64,000 nucleotides of DNA from an uncultured Clostridia bacterium (GTDB lineage: Bacteria > Bacillota > Clostridia > TANB77 > CAG-508): NCBI GenBank assembly GCA_944386645.1, contig CALXBW010000007.1, positions 1 through 64,000 of the forward strand. Reading direction: 5' to 3'. Positions 1 through 8,116 of the stretch are shown piece after piece. The position numbers and the translations under genes were made by a program. Below the pieces are notes generated by a model. That model had not been told where the DNA came from. It was given only the letters and a program-made list of their open reading frames with translations, and ran no database searches. Numbering within the stretch: the stretch's first letter is position 1; the number at the start of each line of letters is the position of its first letter.

Positions 1-3000
1 GTAAAAGTAGTATTTAAAGTTATAGAACCAAATACATCGGATAAGACATTAATAAATACAGCAGAAATAAATGAAGATTATAATGAGTATGATAAACCGG
101 ACATTGATTCAACACCAGGAAATGGAACAGAAGGAGAAGATGACATAGATAAAGAATATGTGGTAGTAAAATATTTTGATTTAGCATTAAGAAAGTTTAT
201 AACAGGATTAAATGACATAAAAACTGATTCAAGAGTACCACAAATAACAATTGATAATAGTACAAGAAAAATAACATATAATCATACAAAAGATCCCGTA
301 ATAACATCAAATGGAGATTTAGTAGAATATACAATAAGAATATATAATGAAGGAAGTATAGCAGGATATGCAGAAAGTATAAAAGATGATATACCAGAAG
401 GATTAGAGTTTGTAGAAGATAATGAAATAAATAAACAATATGGATGGGTAAAGACAGGAAATAGTATAACAACAGATTATTTATCAAAAGAAAAAGGTGA
501 AGACAATATAATAAATGCATTTGGAGGAACAGTAGATACATTATATTATAAAGATGTAAAAGTAGTATTTAAAGTAATAGAACCAAACACATCAGATAGA
601 ACATTAATAAATACAGCAGAAATAAATGATGATAGCGATGAAAATGGAAATGAAGTAGATGATGTAGATTCTGTGCCAGGAAATGGGCTAGACGGAGAAG
701 ATGATATAGATAAAGAATATGTGGTAGTAAGATATTTTGACTTGGCACTAAGAAAATTCATAACAGGAGTAAATGGTACAAATACAGATTCAAGAGTACC
801 ACAAGTAGTTGTGAATGAAGATACAGGGGAAATAACATATAATCATACAAAAGACCCAGTAGTAACATCAAATGGAGATTTAGTAGAATATACAATAAGA
901 GTATATAATGAAGGAACAGTATCAGGATATGCAGAAAGTATAAAAGATGATATACCAGAAGGATTAGAGTTTGTAGAAGATAATGAAATAAATAAGCAGT
1001 ATGGATGGGTAAAGACAGGAAATAGCATAACAACAGATTATCTATCAAAAGATAGAGATGTAAATAATATAATATCGGCATTTGATAGAGACAGCATGCA
1101 AGAACCAGTATATAAAGATGTAAAGGTAGTATTTAGAGTAATAGAACCAAATACATCAGATAGAACATTAATAAATACAGCAGAAATAAATGAAGATAGC
1201 AATGAGTATGATATGCCAGATGTAGATTCTGTGCCAGGAAATGGGCTAGACGGGGAAGATGATATAGATAAAGAATATGTAGTAGTAAGATATTTTGATT
1301 TATCATTAAGAAAATTCATAACTGGAGTAAACGGAGAGACAACAGATGCAAGAGTACCACAAGTAATTGTAAATGAAGATACAGGAGAAATAACATATAA
1401 TCATACAAAAGAACCAGTAATAACAACAAATGGAGATTTAGTAGAATATACAATAAGAGTATATAATGAAGGAACAGTGGCAGGATATGCAGAAAGTATA
1501 AAAGATGATATCCCAGAGGGATTAGAGTTTGTAGAAGATAACAAAACAAACATAGAATATGGATGGGTAAAGACAGGAGATAGTATAACAACAGATTATC
1601 TATCAAAAGATAGAGATGTAAATAATATAATACCGGCATTTGATAGAGACAGCATGCAAAAACCAGAATATAAAGAAGTAAAAGTAGTATTCAAAGTAAT
1701 AGAACCAAATACATCAGATAGAACATTAATAAATACAGCAGAAATAAATGAAGATAGCAATGAGTATGATATGCCAGATGTAGATTCTGTGCCAGGAAAT
1801 GGGCTAGACGGGGAAGATGATATAGATAAAGAATATGTAGTAGTAAGATATTTTGATTTGGCATTAAGAAAATTTATCACACAGCTAAATGATGAAGAAA
1901 TAACAAATAGGGTACCACAAGTAGTAATAGATGAAGAAGGAAAAATAACATATAATCATACAAAGGAACCAGTATTAGTAGCAAATTCAGATATTGTCGT
2001 ATATACAATAAGAGTATATAACGAAGGAAGTATAGCAGGATATGCAGAAAGTATAAAAGATGATATTCCACAAGGATTAGAATTTGTAGAAGATAATGAA
2101 ATAAATATAGAATATGGATGGGTAAAGACAGGAGATAGTATCACAACAGATTATCTATCAGAAGATAGAGATGTAAATAATATAATACAAGCATTTGACA
2201 GAGATACAATGACAGAACCAGCATATAAAGAAGTAAAAGTAGTATTTAGAGTAACAGAAGAAATGTTACCATCAGATAGGATATTAATAAATACGGCAGA
2301 GATAAATGAAGATGGTAATGAATATAATACACCAGATGAAGATTCTGTACCAGGAAATGGAATAGAAGGAGAAGACGATATAGACAAAGAATATGTGAGA
2401 GTACAATATTTTGATTTATCACTATTAAAATGGGTAAATAAAGTAATAATAACAGAAAATGGTGTAACAACTGAGCAAGATACAGGACATACAGGATTAG
2501 AACAACCAGAACCAGTTGTAAAAGTAGATTTAGATAGAAAGAATTTAGATAATATAACAGTAAAATTTGAATATACAATAAAAATAACAAATGAAGGACA
2601 AATAGCAGGATATGCAAAAGAGATAAGTGATTACATCCCAGAAGGATTAGAATTTTTACAAGAAGATAATCCAAACTGGACAGTAGAAGGAGACAAGATC
2701 ATAACAAGACAGTTAGAAAATACATTATTACAACCAGGAGAGACAGCAGAAGTAAAGGTAATATTAACATGGAAAAAAGATCCAGATAATATGGGAGTAA
2801 AAATAAATATAGCAGAAATAAGTGAAGACTATAATGAAAAAGGAGCACATGATATAGATTCAACACCAGATAATCAAGTAGAAGGAGAAGATGATATAGA
2901 TGATGCACCAGTGGCACTATCAATAAAGACAGGACAAAATAGAATATATTTTACATTAATAGGAATAATATTAGTAACAATAGCTGGTGGAATTGTATTA

Positions 3001-3021
3001 ATTAAAAGATATGTTTTATAG
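1..3021 (+). CDS. Repeat-rich surface protein with DUF11-like domains (5' end outside window)
   Basis: The open frame runs from the first base of the window to a TAA at 3019-3021, so only the last 1006 residues are seen; the GTG at 160 is an internal Val codon, not a start. It consists of beta-sandwich repeats of 186-187 residues, each opening with YFDLALRKFIT and containing DLVEYTIRVYNEG and DDIPEGLEFVED, the signature of DUF11/isopeptide-type adhesin domains. Each ends in an acidic linker (DSVPGNGLDGEDDIDKEY). The C-terminus has SIKTG, a hydrophobic helix and a basic KRYVL tail, resembling the LPKTG signal of the protein at 25896-26981 but without L-P, so it is either membrane-anchored or uses a variant sortase signal. 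Role inferred: cell-surface adhesin or stalk. Family assignment is by motif only. Confidence 0.85.
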   Translation, partial: VKVVFKVIEPNTSDKTLINTAEINEDYNEYDKPDIDSTPGNGTEGEDDIDKEYVVVKYFDLALRKFITGLNDIKTDSRVPQITIDNSTRKITYNHTKDPVITSNGDLVEYTIRIYNEGSIAGYAESIKDDIPEGLEFVEDNEINKQYGWVKTGNSITTDYLSKEKGEDNIINAFGGTVDTLYYKDVKVVFKVIEPNTSDRTLINTAEINDDSDENGNEVDDVDSVPGNGLDGEDDIDKEYVVVRYFDLALRKFITGVNGTNTDSRVPQVVVNEDTGEITYNHTKDPVVTSNGDLVEYTIRVYNEGTVSGYAESIKDDIPEGLEFVEDNEINKQYGWVKTGNSITTDYLSKDRDVNNIISAFDRDSMQEPVYKDVKVVFRVIEPNTSDRTLINTAEINEDSNEYDMPDVDSVPGNGLDGEDDIDKEYVVVRYFDLSLRKFITGVNGETTDARVPQVIVNEDTGEITYNHTKEPVITTNGDLVEYTIRVYNEGTVAGYAESIKDDIPEGLEFVEDNKTNIEYGWVKTGDSITTDYLSKDRDVNNIIPAFDRDSMQKPEYKEVKVVFKVIEPNTSDRTLINTAEINEDSNEYDMPDVDSVPGNGLDGEDDIDKEYVVVRYFDLALRKFITQLNDEEITNRVPQVVIDEEGKITYNHTKEPVLVANSDIVVYTIRVYNEGSIAGYAESIKDDIPQGLEFVEDNEINIEYGWVKTGDSITTDYLSEDRDVNNIIQAFDRDTMTEPAYKEVKVVFRVTEEMLPSDRILINTAEINEDGNEYNTPDEDSVPGNGIEGEDDIDKEYVRVQYFDLSLLKWVNKVIITENGVTTEQDTGHTGLEQPEPVVKVDLDRKNLDNITVKFEYTIKITNEGQIAGYAKEISDYIPEGLEFLQEDNPNWTVEGDKIITRQLENTLLQPGETAEVKVILTWKKDPDNMGVKINIAEISEDYNEKGAHDIDSTPDNQVEGEDDIDDAPVALSIKTGQNRIYFTLIGIILVTIAGGIVLIKRYVL
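160..2394 (+). repeat. Four tandem 558-561 bp coding repeats
   Basis: Units begin at 160, 721, 1279 and 1837, each at the codons for (V)VV(K/R)YFDL; a diverged fifth unit starts at 2395 and part of an earlier unit fills 1-159. Long stretches are identical at DNA level, including silent positions, which points to recent duplication or gene conversion. All units keep frame, so copy number can change without breaking the protein. Confidence 0.95.
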
Positions 3022-3064
3022 AATAAAAAGATGACTGATAAAAAAATGAAGTAAGTATAAATTA

Positions 3065-3130
3065 TTAGACAAAAAAGTGATATGAACCCAAAATGTTAGA
3101 CAAAACATGTAGGGTTCATTTTATGTCTAA
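3065..3130. other. Imperfect inverted repeat after the surface gene; possible terminator or insertion-sequence relic
   Basis: TTAGACA (3065-3071) pairs with TGTCTAA (3124-3130), and ATGAACCC (3082-3089) with GGGTTCAT (3112-3119). Between them lies another AATGTTAGACA. The TGAACCC...GTTAGACA arrangement resembles terminal repeats of IS3-family elements, but no transposase is nearby. It could simply end transcription of the upstream gene. Confidence 0.4.
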
Positions 3131-3170
3131 ATATTTAGATGAATTTAAATTAATATTATTTAAAAATTTA

Positions 3171-3199
3171 TTTACAATAAAAATTGCTTATGTTATAAT
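3171..3199 (+). promoter_or_regulatory. Sigma-A promoter for the Ig-like membrane protein
   Basis: TTTACA (3171-3176), 17-base spacer, TATAAT (3194-3199) with an extended -10 TG at 3191-3192. It lies just upstream of the GTG start at 3226. Confidence 0.75.
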
Positions 3200-3225
3200 T
3201 TTTTAATGTATTAGAGGTGATAAAT

Positions 3226-4155
3226 GTGAACCAAATTTTGTATATAGATAAAAGTAAAAGAAAAAAAACAGTAGAAATAAAAAAAGTTATAAAGTTTTTT
3301 GGTATTTCACTTATAGCTTTTGGTGTAGTTATGATTGGCCATGGAACATATGCAAAAATAAAAAATTTAGAATATGAAAAAACTATGATGAATGCAGTTC
3401 CTGTTGCAAGTATAGAAAAAAGTGGACAAAATTTAGTAATAAAGGTAAATCATTCAAAGGCTATTGATAAAATAGAGTATAATTGGAATGGCGAACCAAA
3501 TAAGGTAATAAATGGAAATAACAGAAATAATATAGAAGAAACTGTAGAATTACCAGCAGGAAATAATATATTTAATTTAGTGATTACAGATATAGCGGGT
3601 AAAACTACAACATATAATAAGGAATTTTCTGTTGAAAGTGGTAGAGATATAACAAAACCAAACATCACTTTAAGTATAGAAGGAAATTATATAAGAATTA
3701 CAGCTACAGATGAAACAGCACTTTCATATGTAACATATAGATGGAATGACGAAGAAGAAAAACAGTTAACACCAGATGGAGTAGATAATGCGAAAATAGA
3801 AGAAAGTATAGAGATATTAAAAGGACAAAACAAATTGACAGTAATAGCTGTTGACTCAAGCAATAATACTTCTACAAAAGAAGAAACTTTTGAAGGAAGG
3901 GTGAAACCAACAGTTGAAGTATATGTAGATGGTGATAGTTTCTTAATTATTGCAAAAAGTGAGGCTAAAATACAAAAAATTGATTATAATTTAAATGGGC
4001 AAGATTATAGTGTACAATATGAACCTAGTGAAGTAATGCAATATCGTCAACAAATAGCTGAGGGATATAATAAGATTCAAGTAAAGGCTTATAGTACAGA
4101 AGGTACTATAGGTGAATATGAAGGTGAATATACGTATACTCCTCAAAATCAATAA
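3226..4155 (+). CDS. Membrane-anchored protein with Ig-like repeats
   Basis: 309 residues. I chose the GTG at 3226 because AGAGGTG (3213-3219) sits six bases upstream; an upstream in-frame GTG at 3217 lies inside that site. A basic N-terminus is followed by one membrane helix (about residues 24-46, FFGISLIAFGVVMIG). The rest is extracellular and holds three related beta-rich modules of about 85 residues that share the pattern 'I..V.Y.WN...' and end in an acidic or aromatic strand, as in bacterial Ig-like domains. No enzyme motif is visible. It has its own promoter and is followed after 17 bases by a GGDEF gene, so the two are probably co-transcribed. Specific function unknown. Confidence 0.7.
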   Translation: MNQILYIDKSKRKKTVEIKKVIKFFGISLIAFGVVMIGHGTYAKIKNLEYEKTMMNAVPVASIEKSGQNLVIKVNHSKAIDKIEYNWNGEPNKVINGNNRNNIEETVELPAGNNIFNLVITDIAGKTTTYNKEFSVESGRDITKPNITLSIEGNYIRITATDETALSYVTYRWNDEEEKQLTPDGVDNAKIEESIEILKGQNKLTVIAVDSSNNTSTKEETFEGRVKPTVEVYVDGDSFLIIAKSEAKIQKIDYNLNGQDYSVQYEPSEVMQYRQQIAEGYNKIQVKAYSTEGTIGEYEGEYTYTPQNQ

Positions 4156-4172
4156 TAAATAGGAGATATAAA

Positions 4173-5102
4173 ATGATACAAGATATTTTTATAGTAGAAA
4201 ATGAAGAAAGTGAACTAAAATTATTAAAGGAATTATTTAAAGCAGAGAAAAATTTTAGATTTAAAAATGTTAAGACATCAGAATTAGAATTAGCATTAAA
4301 TAGTATACCTTCAGTTATAATAATTAATGAAGATAGAATTGATGTTGATATTTTAGAAATTTGCGATAAAATTCGTAGCGATGATGATAATACTATTACT
4401 CCAGTAATAGTATGTTCATCTAATATAGAAAAACAACATGTATTAGATGTTTTAAATAAATCAATTGAATATTATATAAAAAAGCCAATAGATACAGATA
4501 TGCTATATTATACAATTAAAAATATTACAAGATTAATGTATATGAATAGAAGAGTAAGTCCGTTAACTGGTTTACCAGGAAATGTGCAGATACATGCAGA
4601 ACTGAAAAAAAGATTATTAAATGGAGATGACTTTGCTGTTTTGTATTTTGACCTTGATAATTTTAAAGCATATAATGATATTTATGGTTTTGTAAAAGGA
4701 GATGAAATAATAAAATTTACAGCTAGAACTATTTTAAATTCTATACATAAAATATCTTGTGCTAATAGTTTTGTAGGGCATATTGGTGGAGATGATTTTG
4801 TAGGAATAGTAAGTTTAGCATGTAACTTTGAAGAGATATGCCAAGATATTATTGCTAATTTTGATGTACAAGTTTTACAGTATTTTAACGATCTAGATAA
4901 GGAACGAGGATATATAGAAGTAGCAAATAGAAGAAATGTGATTGAACAATTTCCATTGACTTCAATTTCAATAGGTGTAGTAGTTGTTACTAAGGGAAGG
5001 TTCAATAATATATTAGAGATTGGTGAAATAGGTGCACAAGTTAAACATTTAGCTAAGATAACACCAGGTAGTGCTTATGCTATAAATAGAAGAAAGGTAT
5101 AA
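4173..5102 (+). CDS. Receiver-like/GGDEF domain protein (putative diguanylate cyclase)
   Basis: 309 residues with an AGGAGA ribosome site. Residues 1-120 look like a response-regulator receiver fold: an acidic pair at 10-11 and the conserved Lys in IKKP at 103-104 are present, but the usual phospho-acceptor strand reads VIIINED, so phosphorylation is doubtful. From about 128 (SPLTGLPG) a GGDEF domain follows, with FDLDNFKAYND for metal and GTP binding and a GGDDF active-site loop at 205-209. GGDDF differs from canonical GGDEF by one conservative change, so cyclase activity is plausible but unproven. It would make cyclic-di-GMP in the cytoplasm. Its partner upstream is a membrane surface protein. 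It ends in a strong hairpin terminator. Confidence 0.85.
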   Translation: MIQDIFIVENEESELKLLKELFKAEKNFRFKNVKTSELELALNSIPSVIIINEDRIDVDILEICDKIRSDDDNTITPVIVCSSNIEKQHVLDVLNKSIEYYIKKPIDTDMLYYTIKNITRLMYMNRRVSPLTGLPGNVQIHAELKKRLLNGDDFAVLYFDLDNFKAYNDIYGFVKGDEIIKFTARTILNSIHKISCANSFVGHIGGDDFVGIVSLACNFEEICQDIIANFDVQVLQYFNDLDKERGYIEVANRRNVIEQFPLTSISIGVVVVTKGRFNNILEIGEIGAQVKHLAKITPGSAYAINRRKV

Positions 5103-5122
5103 TTCTTTCTTCTATTTATTAA
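5088..5122. terminator. Bidirectional terminator between GGDEF gene and ylbJ
   Basis: Perfect 9-bp stem AGAAGAAAG (5088-5096) / CTTTCTTCT (5105-5113) with an 8-base loop overlapping the GGDEF stop codon, followed by a T-rich run. The converging gene ends at 5142. Confidence 0.75.
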
Positions 5123-5141
5123 TTTCTGAGTTTTATAGAGA

Positions 5142-6194
5142 TTATATATTTAAATTAAAATAGCTAAAGTTTGATATAATTAAATATGTATAAAAAGCTG
5201 CTATAATCCCATGAAGAAGTTTGCCTATTATATATGGCTTTATAGATATATGGCTTTTAGATGTAATACTTAGAACTTGTAACATTACAGATATTCCGCC
5301 AAAACCTAATAAAAAAGCACATATTATAATAGTAGTACTTATAGTTTTTGTAGGAATACTACAAATATATTGTATACCATTTGTTAATTCGATTAGACCA
5401 GTATAAATACCTTGTAAAAAACTATTGTCAAGACCAAAAAAGTTAAAAAATGGAGATGTCATATTTATAAGTATGTTATATAAATTACTATTATTGAGCA
5501 TGGAATTAATAACTGAAAATAGTACAACAAAACCACCAATCATAACAACAGTATTTGTGGCACTTTTAATACTTTCACCAATAACATCACCTAAATTATT
5601 AAAAGTTACTCTTGGCTTTGATTTTGTTTCATATCTAGTATAAGAATCTTTTTCTTTTTTATATTTCCAAAATCTAAAAATAATTCCAACTGTTATACAT
5701 GCTAAAATATGTGTGAATAGTAAAAGAAATCCTATAGATGTATCAAATAATAAACTAGTTCCAACAGTGCCTATAATAAAAAGTGGACCAGAATTATTTG
5801 TAAATGCTATTAATCGTTCACATTCAGTTTTAGTACAAATATTATTTTCTTTTAGATTAGAAACTATTTTGGCTCCAGTAGGATATCCGCTAATAATTCC
5901 CATTAAAAATGCAAAAGCACCTTCACCAGGAACATTAAATAAAGGACGCATAATATTATTTAAGAATCTTCCAATATAGTAAATAATATTTGTGTAACTT
6001 AATAATTCAGTTGCTATAAAAAATGGCAAAAGAGATGGAAGAACTGAATTTAACCATAAATTAATACCCTTTTTAGCGGCTTCTAAATTTGAACCAGAAA
6101 ATATTATTAATAATATAGTAAAGCAAATAAACAAAAAAGGTATTATAATTTTTTTGGTATTTATAAATAGAAACTTAAATTTAGACGAAAGCAT
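5142..6194 (-). CDS. ylbJ: Sporulation integral membrane protein YlbJ
   Basis: 350 residues, polytopic, with about eight hydrophobic helices and a nucleoside-recognition (Gate) type fold. The landmarks SLLPFFIATELLSY, GIISGYPTGAKI and FTNNSGPLFIIGTVG are typical of YlbJ, a membrane protein required for efficient spore formation in Bacillus and Clostridia. It is somewhat shorter than the Bacillus protein. The start is supported by AAGGTGA seven bases upstream. It is a single-gene unit transcribed opposite to its neighbours. Its presence is one of the better signs that this organism forms spores. Confidence 0.9.
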   Translation of the reverse strand: MLSSKFKFLFINTKKIIIPFLFICFTILLIIFSGSNLEAAKKGINLWLNSVLPSLLPFFIATELLSYTNIIYYIGRFLNNIMRPLFNVPGEGAFAFLMGIISGYPTGAKIVSNLKENNICTKTECERLIAFTNNSGPLFIIGTVGTSLLFDTSIGFLLLFTHILACITVGIIFRFWKYKKEKDSYTRYETKSKPRVTFNNLGDVIGESIKSATNTVVMIGGFVVLFSVINSMLNNSNLYNILINMTSPFFNFFGLDNSFLQGIYTGLIELTNGIQYICSIPTKTISTTIIICAFLLGFGGISVMLQVLSITSKSHISIKPYIIGKLLHGIIAAFYTYLIISNFSYFNLNI

Positions 6195-6256
6195 TTAAAT
6201 CACCTTACAATATTATAATAGCTAAAATTTTTTTTATGATAATAATGGAAAAAATA

Positions 6257-6285
6257 TTGTGTTATATGTAAAAATATGATAAAAT
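6257..6285 (+). promoter_or_regulatory. Probable promoter of the rpsF operon
   Basis: TTGTGT (6257-6262), 17 bases, TAAAAT (6280-6285), about 85 bases upstream of rpsF. The -35 is a weak match. Confidence 0.5.
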
Positions 6286-6320
6286 TGTTAACGTTATAGT
6301 AAATGGATATATTTATAAAA

Positions 6321-6366
6321 ATCCTTACTCATATAAAAGTATGGGTTATAAGCCAAAGGGAGGTGT
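6321..6366 (+). promoter_or_regulatory. Candidate S6:S18 autoregulatory leader of rpsF
   Basis: In the 5' leader, CTCAT can pair with ATGGG across an 8-base loop, CTTA with TAAG below it, and TCCTT (about 6322-6326) with the AAGGG of the ribosome site. Firmicute rpsF-ssb-rpsR operons often carry an S6:S18-binding leader here. The diagnostic CCG bulge is not evident, so this is a candidate only. Confidence 0.35.
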
Positions 6367-6370
6367 AGTA

Positions 6371-6655
6371 ATGAATAAATACGAAAGTGTTATCATTATT
6401 AATCCAACATTAGAAGAACAAACTATTAAATCTTTAATAGCTAAATTTTCAGATTTGATTAATAGTGATGGAAAATTAGAGAAAGTTGATGAGCTAGGTA
6501 AAAAAAGATTAGCATATGAAGTAAAGAAAAATACAGAAGGATATTATATTGTATTTAATTTCGAGGCTAATCCAGAATTTATAGCTGAACTAGAGAGAAT
6601 ATATAGAATAACAGATGAAGTTATAAAATTTATAGTTGTTAAGAAGGATGAATAA
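6371..6655 (+). CDS. rpsF: 30S ribosomal protein S6
   Basis: 94 residues. The start at 6371 follows a strong AAAGGGAGGTG and gives the canonical N-terminus MNKYESVIIINP; an upstream in-frame ATG at 6341 is inside the leader. Sequence features are typical: DELGKKRLAYEVKKN (RNA and S18 contacts) and the C-terminal FIVVKKDE. S6 binds S18 and helps build the 30S platform. It is first in the classic rpsF-ssb-rpsR operon; ssb starts 21 bases downstream. Confidence 0.97.
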   Translation: MNKYESVIIINPTLEEQTIKSLIAKFSDLINSDGKLEKVDELGKKRLAYEVKKNTEGYYIVFNFEANPEFIAELERIYRITDEVIKFIVVKKDE

Positions 6656-6676
6656 CCTAATAGAAAGGTGAAATGT

Positions 6677-7102
6677 ATGAATAAAGTAATATTAATGGGT
6701 CGTTTAACAAGAGATCCAGAGGTGAGATATACTCAAACAAACAATACTTTAGTAGCTTCATTTAGTCTTGCGGTTAATAGAAGATTTGTAAGACAAGGCG
6801 AAGAAAGACAAGCAGATTTTATAAATATTGTAGCATGGAGTAAATTAGGTGAGTTTTGTAGTAAATACTTTAAAAAAGGACAACAAGTTGGAATTATAGG
6901 CAGAATTCAAACAAGAACATGGGATGACGACAATGGAGTAAAACACTATGTTACAGAAGTAATAGCTGAAGAAGCTTATTTTGCTGATAGCAAAAAAGAT
7001 GGAGAATCATCATCAAATAGTTTTGAAAACACTTTTGGAACAACAGTTTCTAATGCAACTCCAGAATTTACAGTTGCATCAGATGATGATTTACCATTCT
7101 AG
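6677..7102 (+). CDS. ssb: Single-stranded DNA-binding protein
   Basis: 141 residues. The ATG at 6677 follows AAAGGTG; an upstream in-frame GTG at 6668 lies within that ribosome site. The OB-fold begins [18 protein letters not shown] and includes [19 protein letters not shown] flexible Ser/Thr/Asn-rich linker leads to the acidic tip DDDLPF, which docks replication and repair partners. It is located between rpsF and rpsR as in most Firmicutes, so translation and replication are co-expressed. The stop is about 23 bases before rpsR. Confidence 0.97.
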   Translation: MNKVILMGRLTRDPEVRYTQTNNTLVASFSLAVNRRFVRQGEERQADFINIVAWSKLGEFCSKYFKKGQQVGIIGRIQTRTWDDDNGVKHYVTEVIAEEAYFADSKKDGESSSNSFENTFGTTVSNATPEFTVASDDDLPF

Positions 7103-7125
7103 TGATAGATAGGGGGGATATAAAA

Positions 7126-7410
7126 ATGTCAGACAAAAAACAAAATAATAGAAAAAATAGAAATAATAATAATGATGACGATTACAATCCAAGATTTAGA
7201 AAAATAAGAAAAAAAGTTTGTCCATTATGTAGTGATAAAAATCTTGTATTAGATTATAAAAATGGAGAGCAATTAAGAAAATTTATTAGTGATAAAGGTA
7301 AGATATTACCAAGAAGAGCAACAGGAGCTTGTGCAAAACATCAAAGAACAATAACATTAGCAGTAAAAAGAGCAAGACATATAGCTGTATTACCATTTAC
7401 ACAAAATTAA
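7126..7410 (+). CDS. rpsR: 30S ribosomal protein S18
   Basis: 94 residues from the ATG at 7126, preceded by GGGGGG at 7112-7117. The N-terminus is Asn/Lys/Arg-rich and disordered, followed by the core [25 protein letters not shown] and a basic C-terminal helix. The CPxC pair plus a Cys-x2-His suggests the zinc-binding form of S18. It partners S6 on the 30S platform. It is last in the operon, followed by a strong terminator. Confidence 0.97.
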   Translation: MSDKKQNNRKNRNNNNDDDYNPRFRKIRKKVCPLCSDKNLVLDYKNGEQLRKFISDKGKILPRRATGACAKHQRTITLAVKRARHIAVLPFTQN

Positions 7411-7421
7411 TACATATAAAT

Positions 7422-7467
7422 AAAATAGCTGTAAGTATTGAAAAATCAATATTTATAGCTATTTTTA
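7422..7467 (+). terminator. Terminator of rpsF-ssb-rpsR
   Basis: A 19-bp stem (two G-U pairs) from AAAATAGCT at 7422 to AGCTATTTT ending near 7465, with loop AAAAAT and a following T run. Confidence 0.85.
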
Positions 7468-7516
7468 ACAAATATATAAATTTCTTAATCTTATTTTATA
7501 AGATAATTTCCTATTA

Positions 7517-7559
7517 AATTAAGAAAGCTTACGAATGTACCGTAAGTTTTCTTAATTTT
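7517..7559. terminator. Bidirectional hairpin at the 3' end of the small minus-strand gene
   Basis: AATTAAGAAA...CTTACG pairs with CGTAAG...TTTCTTAATT across a 6-base loop. T runs lie on the plus-strand side, and the stop codon of the minus gene (7529-7531) is inside the stem. Confidence 0.65.
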
Positions 7560-7765
7560 TCAATTATATATTTTAATAATACATAATTATTTTTATTGGA
7601 TTCTTCAAAAAGAATAACTCTTAAAATGAGCATATCTTTTTGACTCATTTGTTTAACTAAATTTTTATTTGCTCTAAACCGAAAATATAATTCATATATA
7701 TTTTCAGAATTATATTTTGTTAATTTTTTTAAAACTTTAATTAATTCTAATTTAAGATTATTCAT
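7529..7765 (-). CDS. Small hypothetical protein, 78 residues
   Basis: Supported by AGGAGGA eight bases upstream of the ATG and a hairpin at its end. It is a mostly helical, basic protein (MNNLKLELIKVLKKLTK...) with no recognised motif or membrane segment. It is one of only three intact reading frames in the window with an in-frame CGG codon (YFRFRA, plus-strand 7676-7678), which matters for the recoding question raised in the findings. Function unknown. Confidence 0.6.
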   Translation of the reverse strand: MNNLKLELIKVLKKLTKYNSENIYELYFRFRANKNLVKQMSQKDMLILRVILFEESNKNNYVLLKYIIEKLRKLTVHS

Positions 7766-7816
7766 AAAGATTCCTCCTATTAAATAAGCTGTATATATTA
7801 TACAATATTTTCAAAA

Positions 7817-8116
7817 TTATGTCAATCTGTTTTTTATTGTAATGTAATTTTCTGTTAAAGAATCAATTATATCTGCATCATTAATTTCTTCTAATAAAAG
7901 AGTTGTTTTTAAAACTTTACTTATTCCTTTATGTTTGGGAAATTTAGATTCTAATATATTTAATAAATCTAACATTGTTTCATTATTATTTAGTTGAATA
8001 TTATTTTTTATTAGATAATCTTTAATCATAGAGTAATATTCTTTATTTAAAACATCTATAATAGCATTATAATTTCTTTCTTTTAATAATCTATCAATTA
8101 ATACTTTATCTATCAT
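7817..8116 (-). CDS. Hypothetical protein, 99 residues
   Basis: The start at 8116 (MIDKVLIDRLLKE) follows GGGAGG; a longer upstream in-frame ATG lacks a ribosome site. It overlaps the end of the next minus-strand gene (8106-9308) by 11 bases, so the two are co-transcribed and probably translationally coupled. Predicted all-helical and acidic, with repeated Leu/Ile heptad-like spacing; no cysteine cluster or catalytic motif. It looks like a small accessory or regulatory partner (immunity, antitoxin or adaptor) of the larger protein, but that is inference. Confidence 0.6.
   Translation of the reverse strand: MIDKVLIDRLLKERNYNAIIDVLNKEYYSMIKDYLIKNNIQLNNNETMLDLLNILESKFPKHKGISKVLKTTLLLEEINDADIIDSLTENYITIKNRLT

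Noticed and set aside
197-2674. Long minus-strand reading frames rich in Leu, Tyr and His opposite the surface protein gene
   Set aside because: They mirror the codon pattern of the repeat gene, recur once per repeat, and lack ribosome sites.
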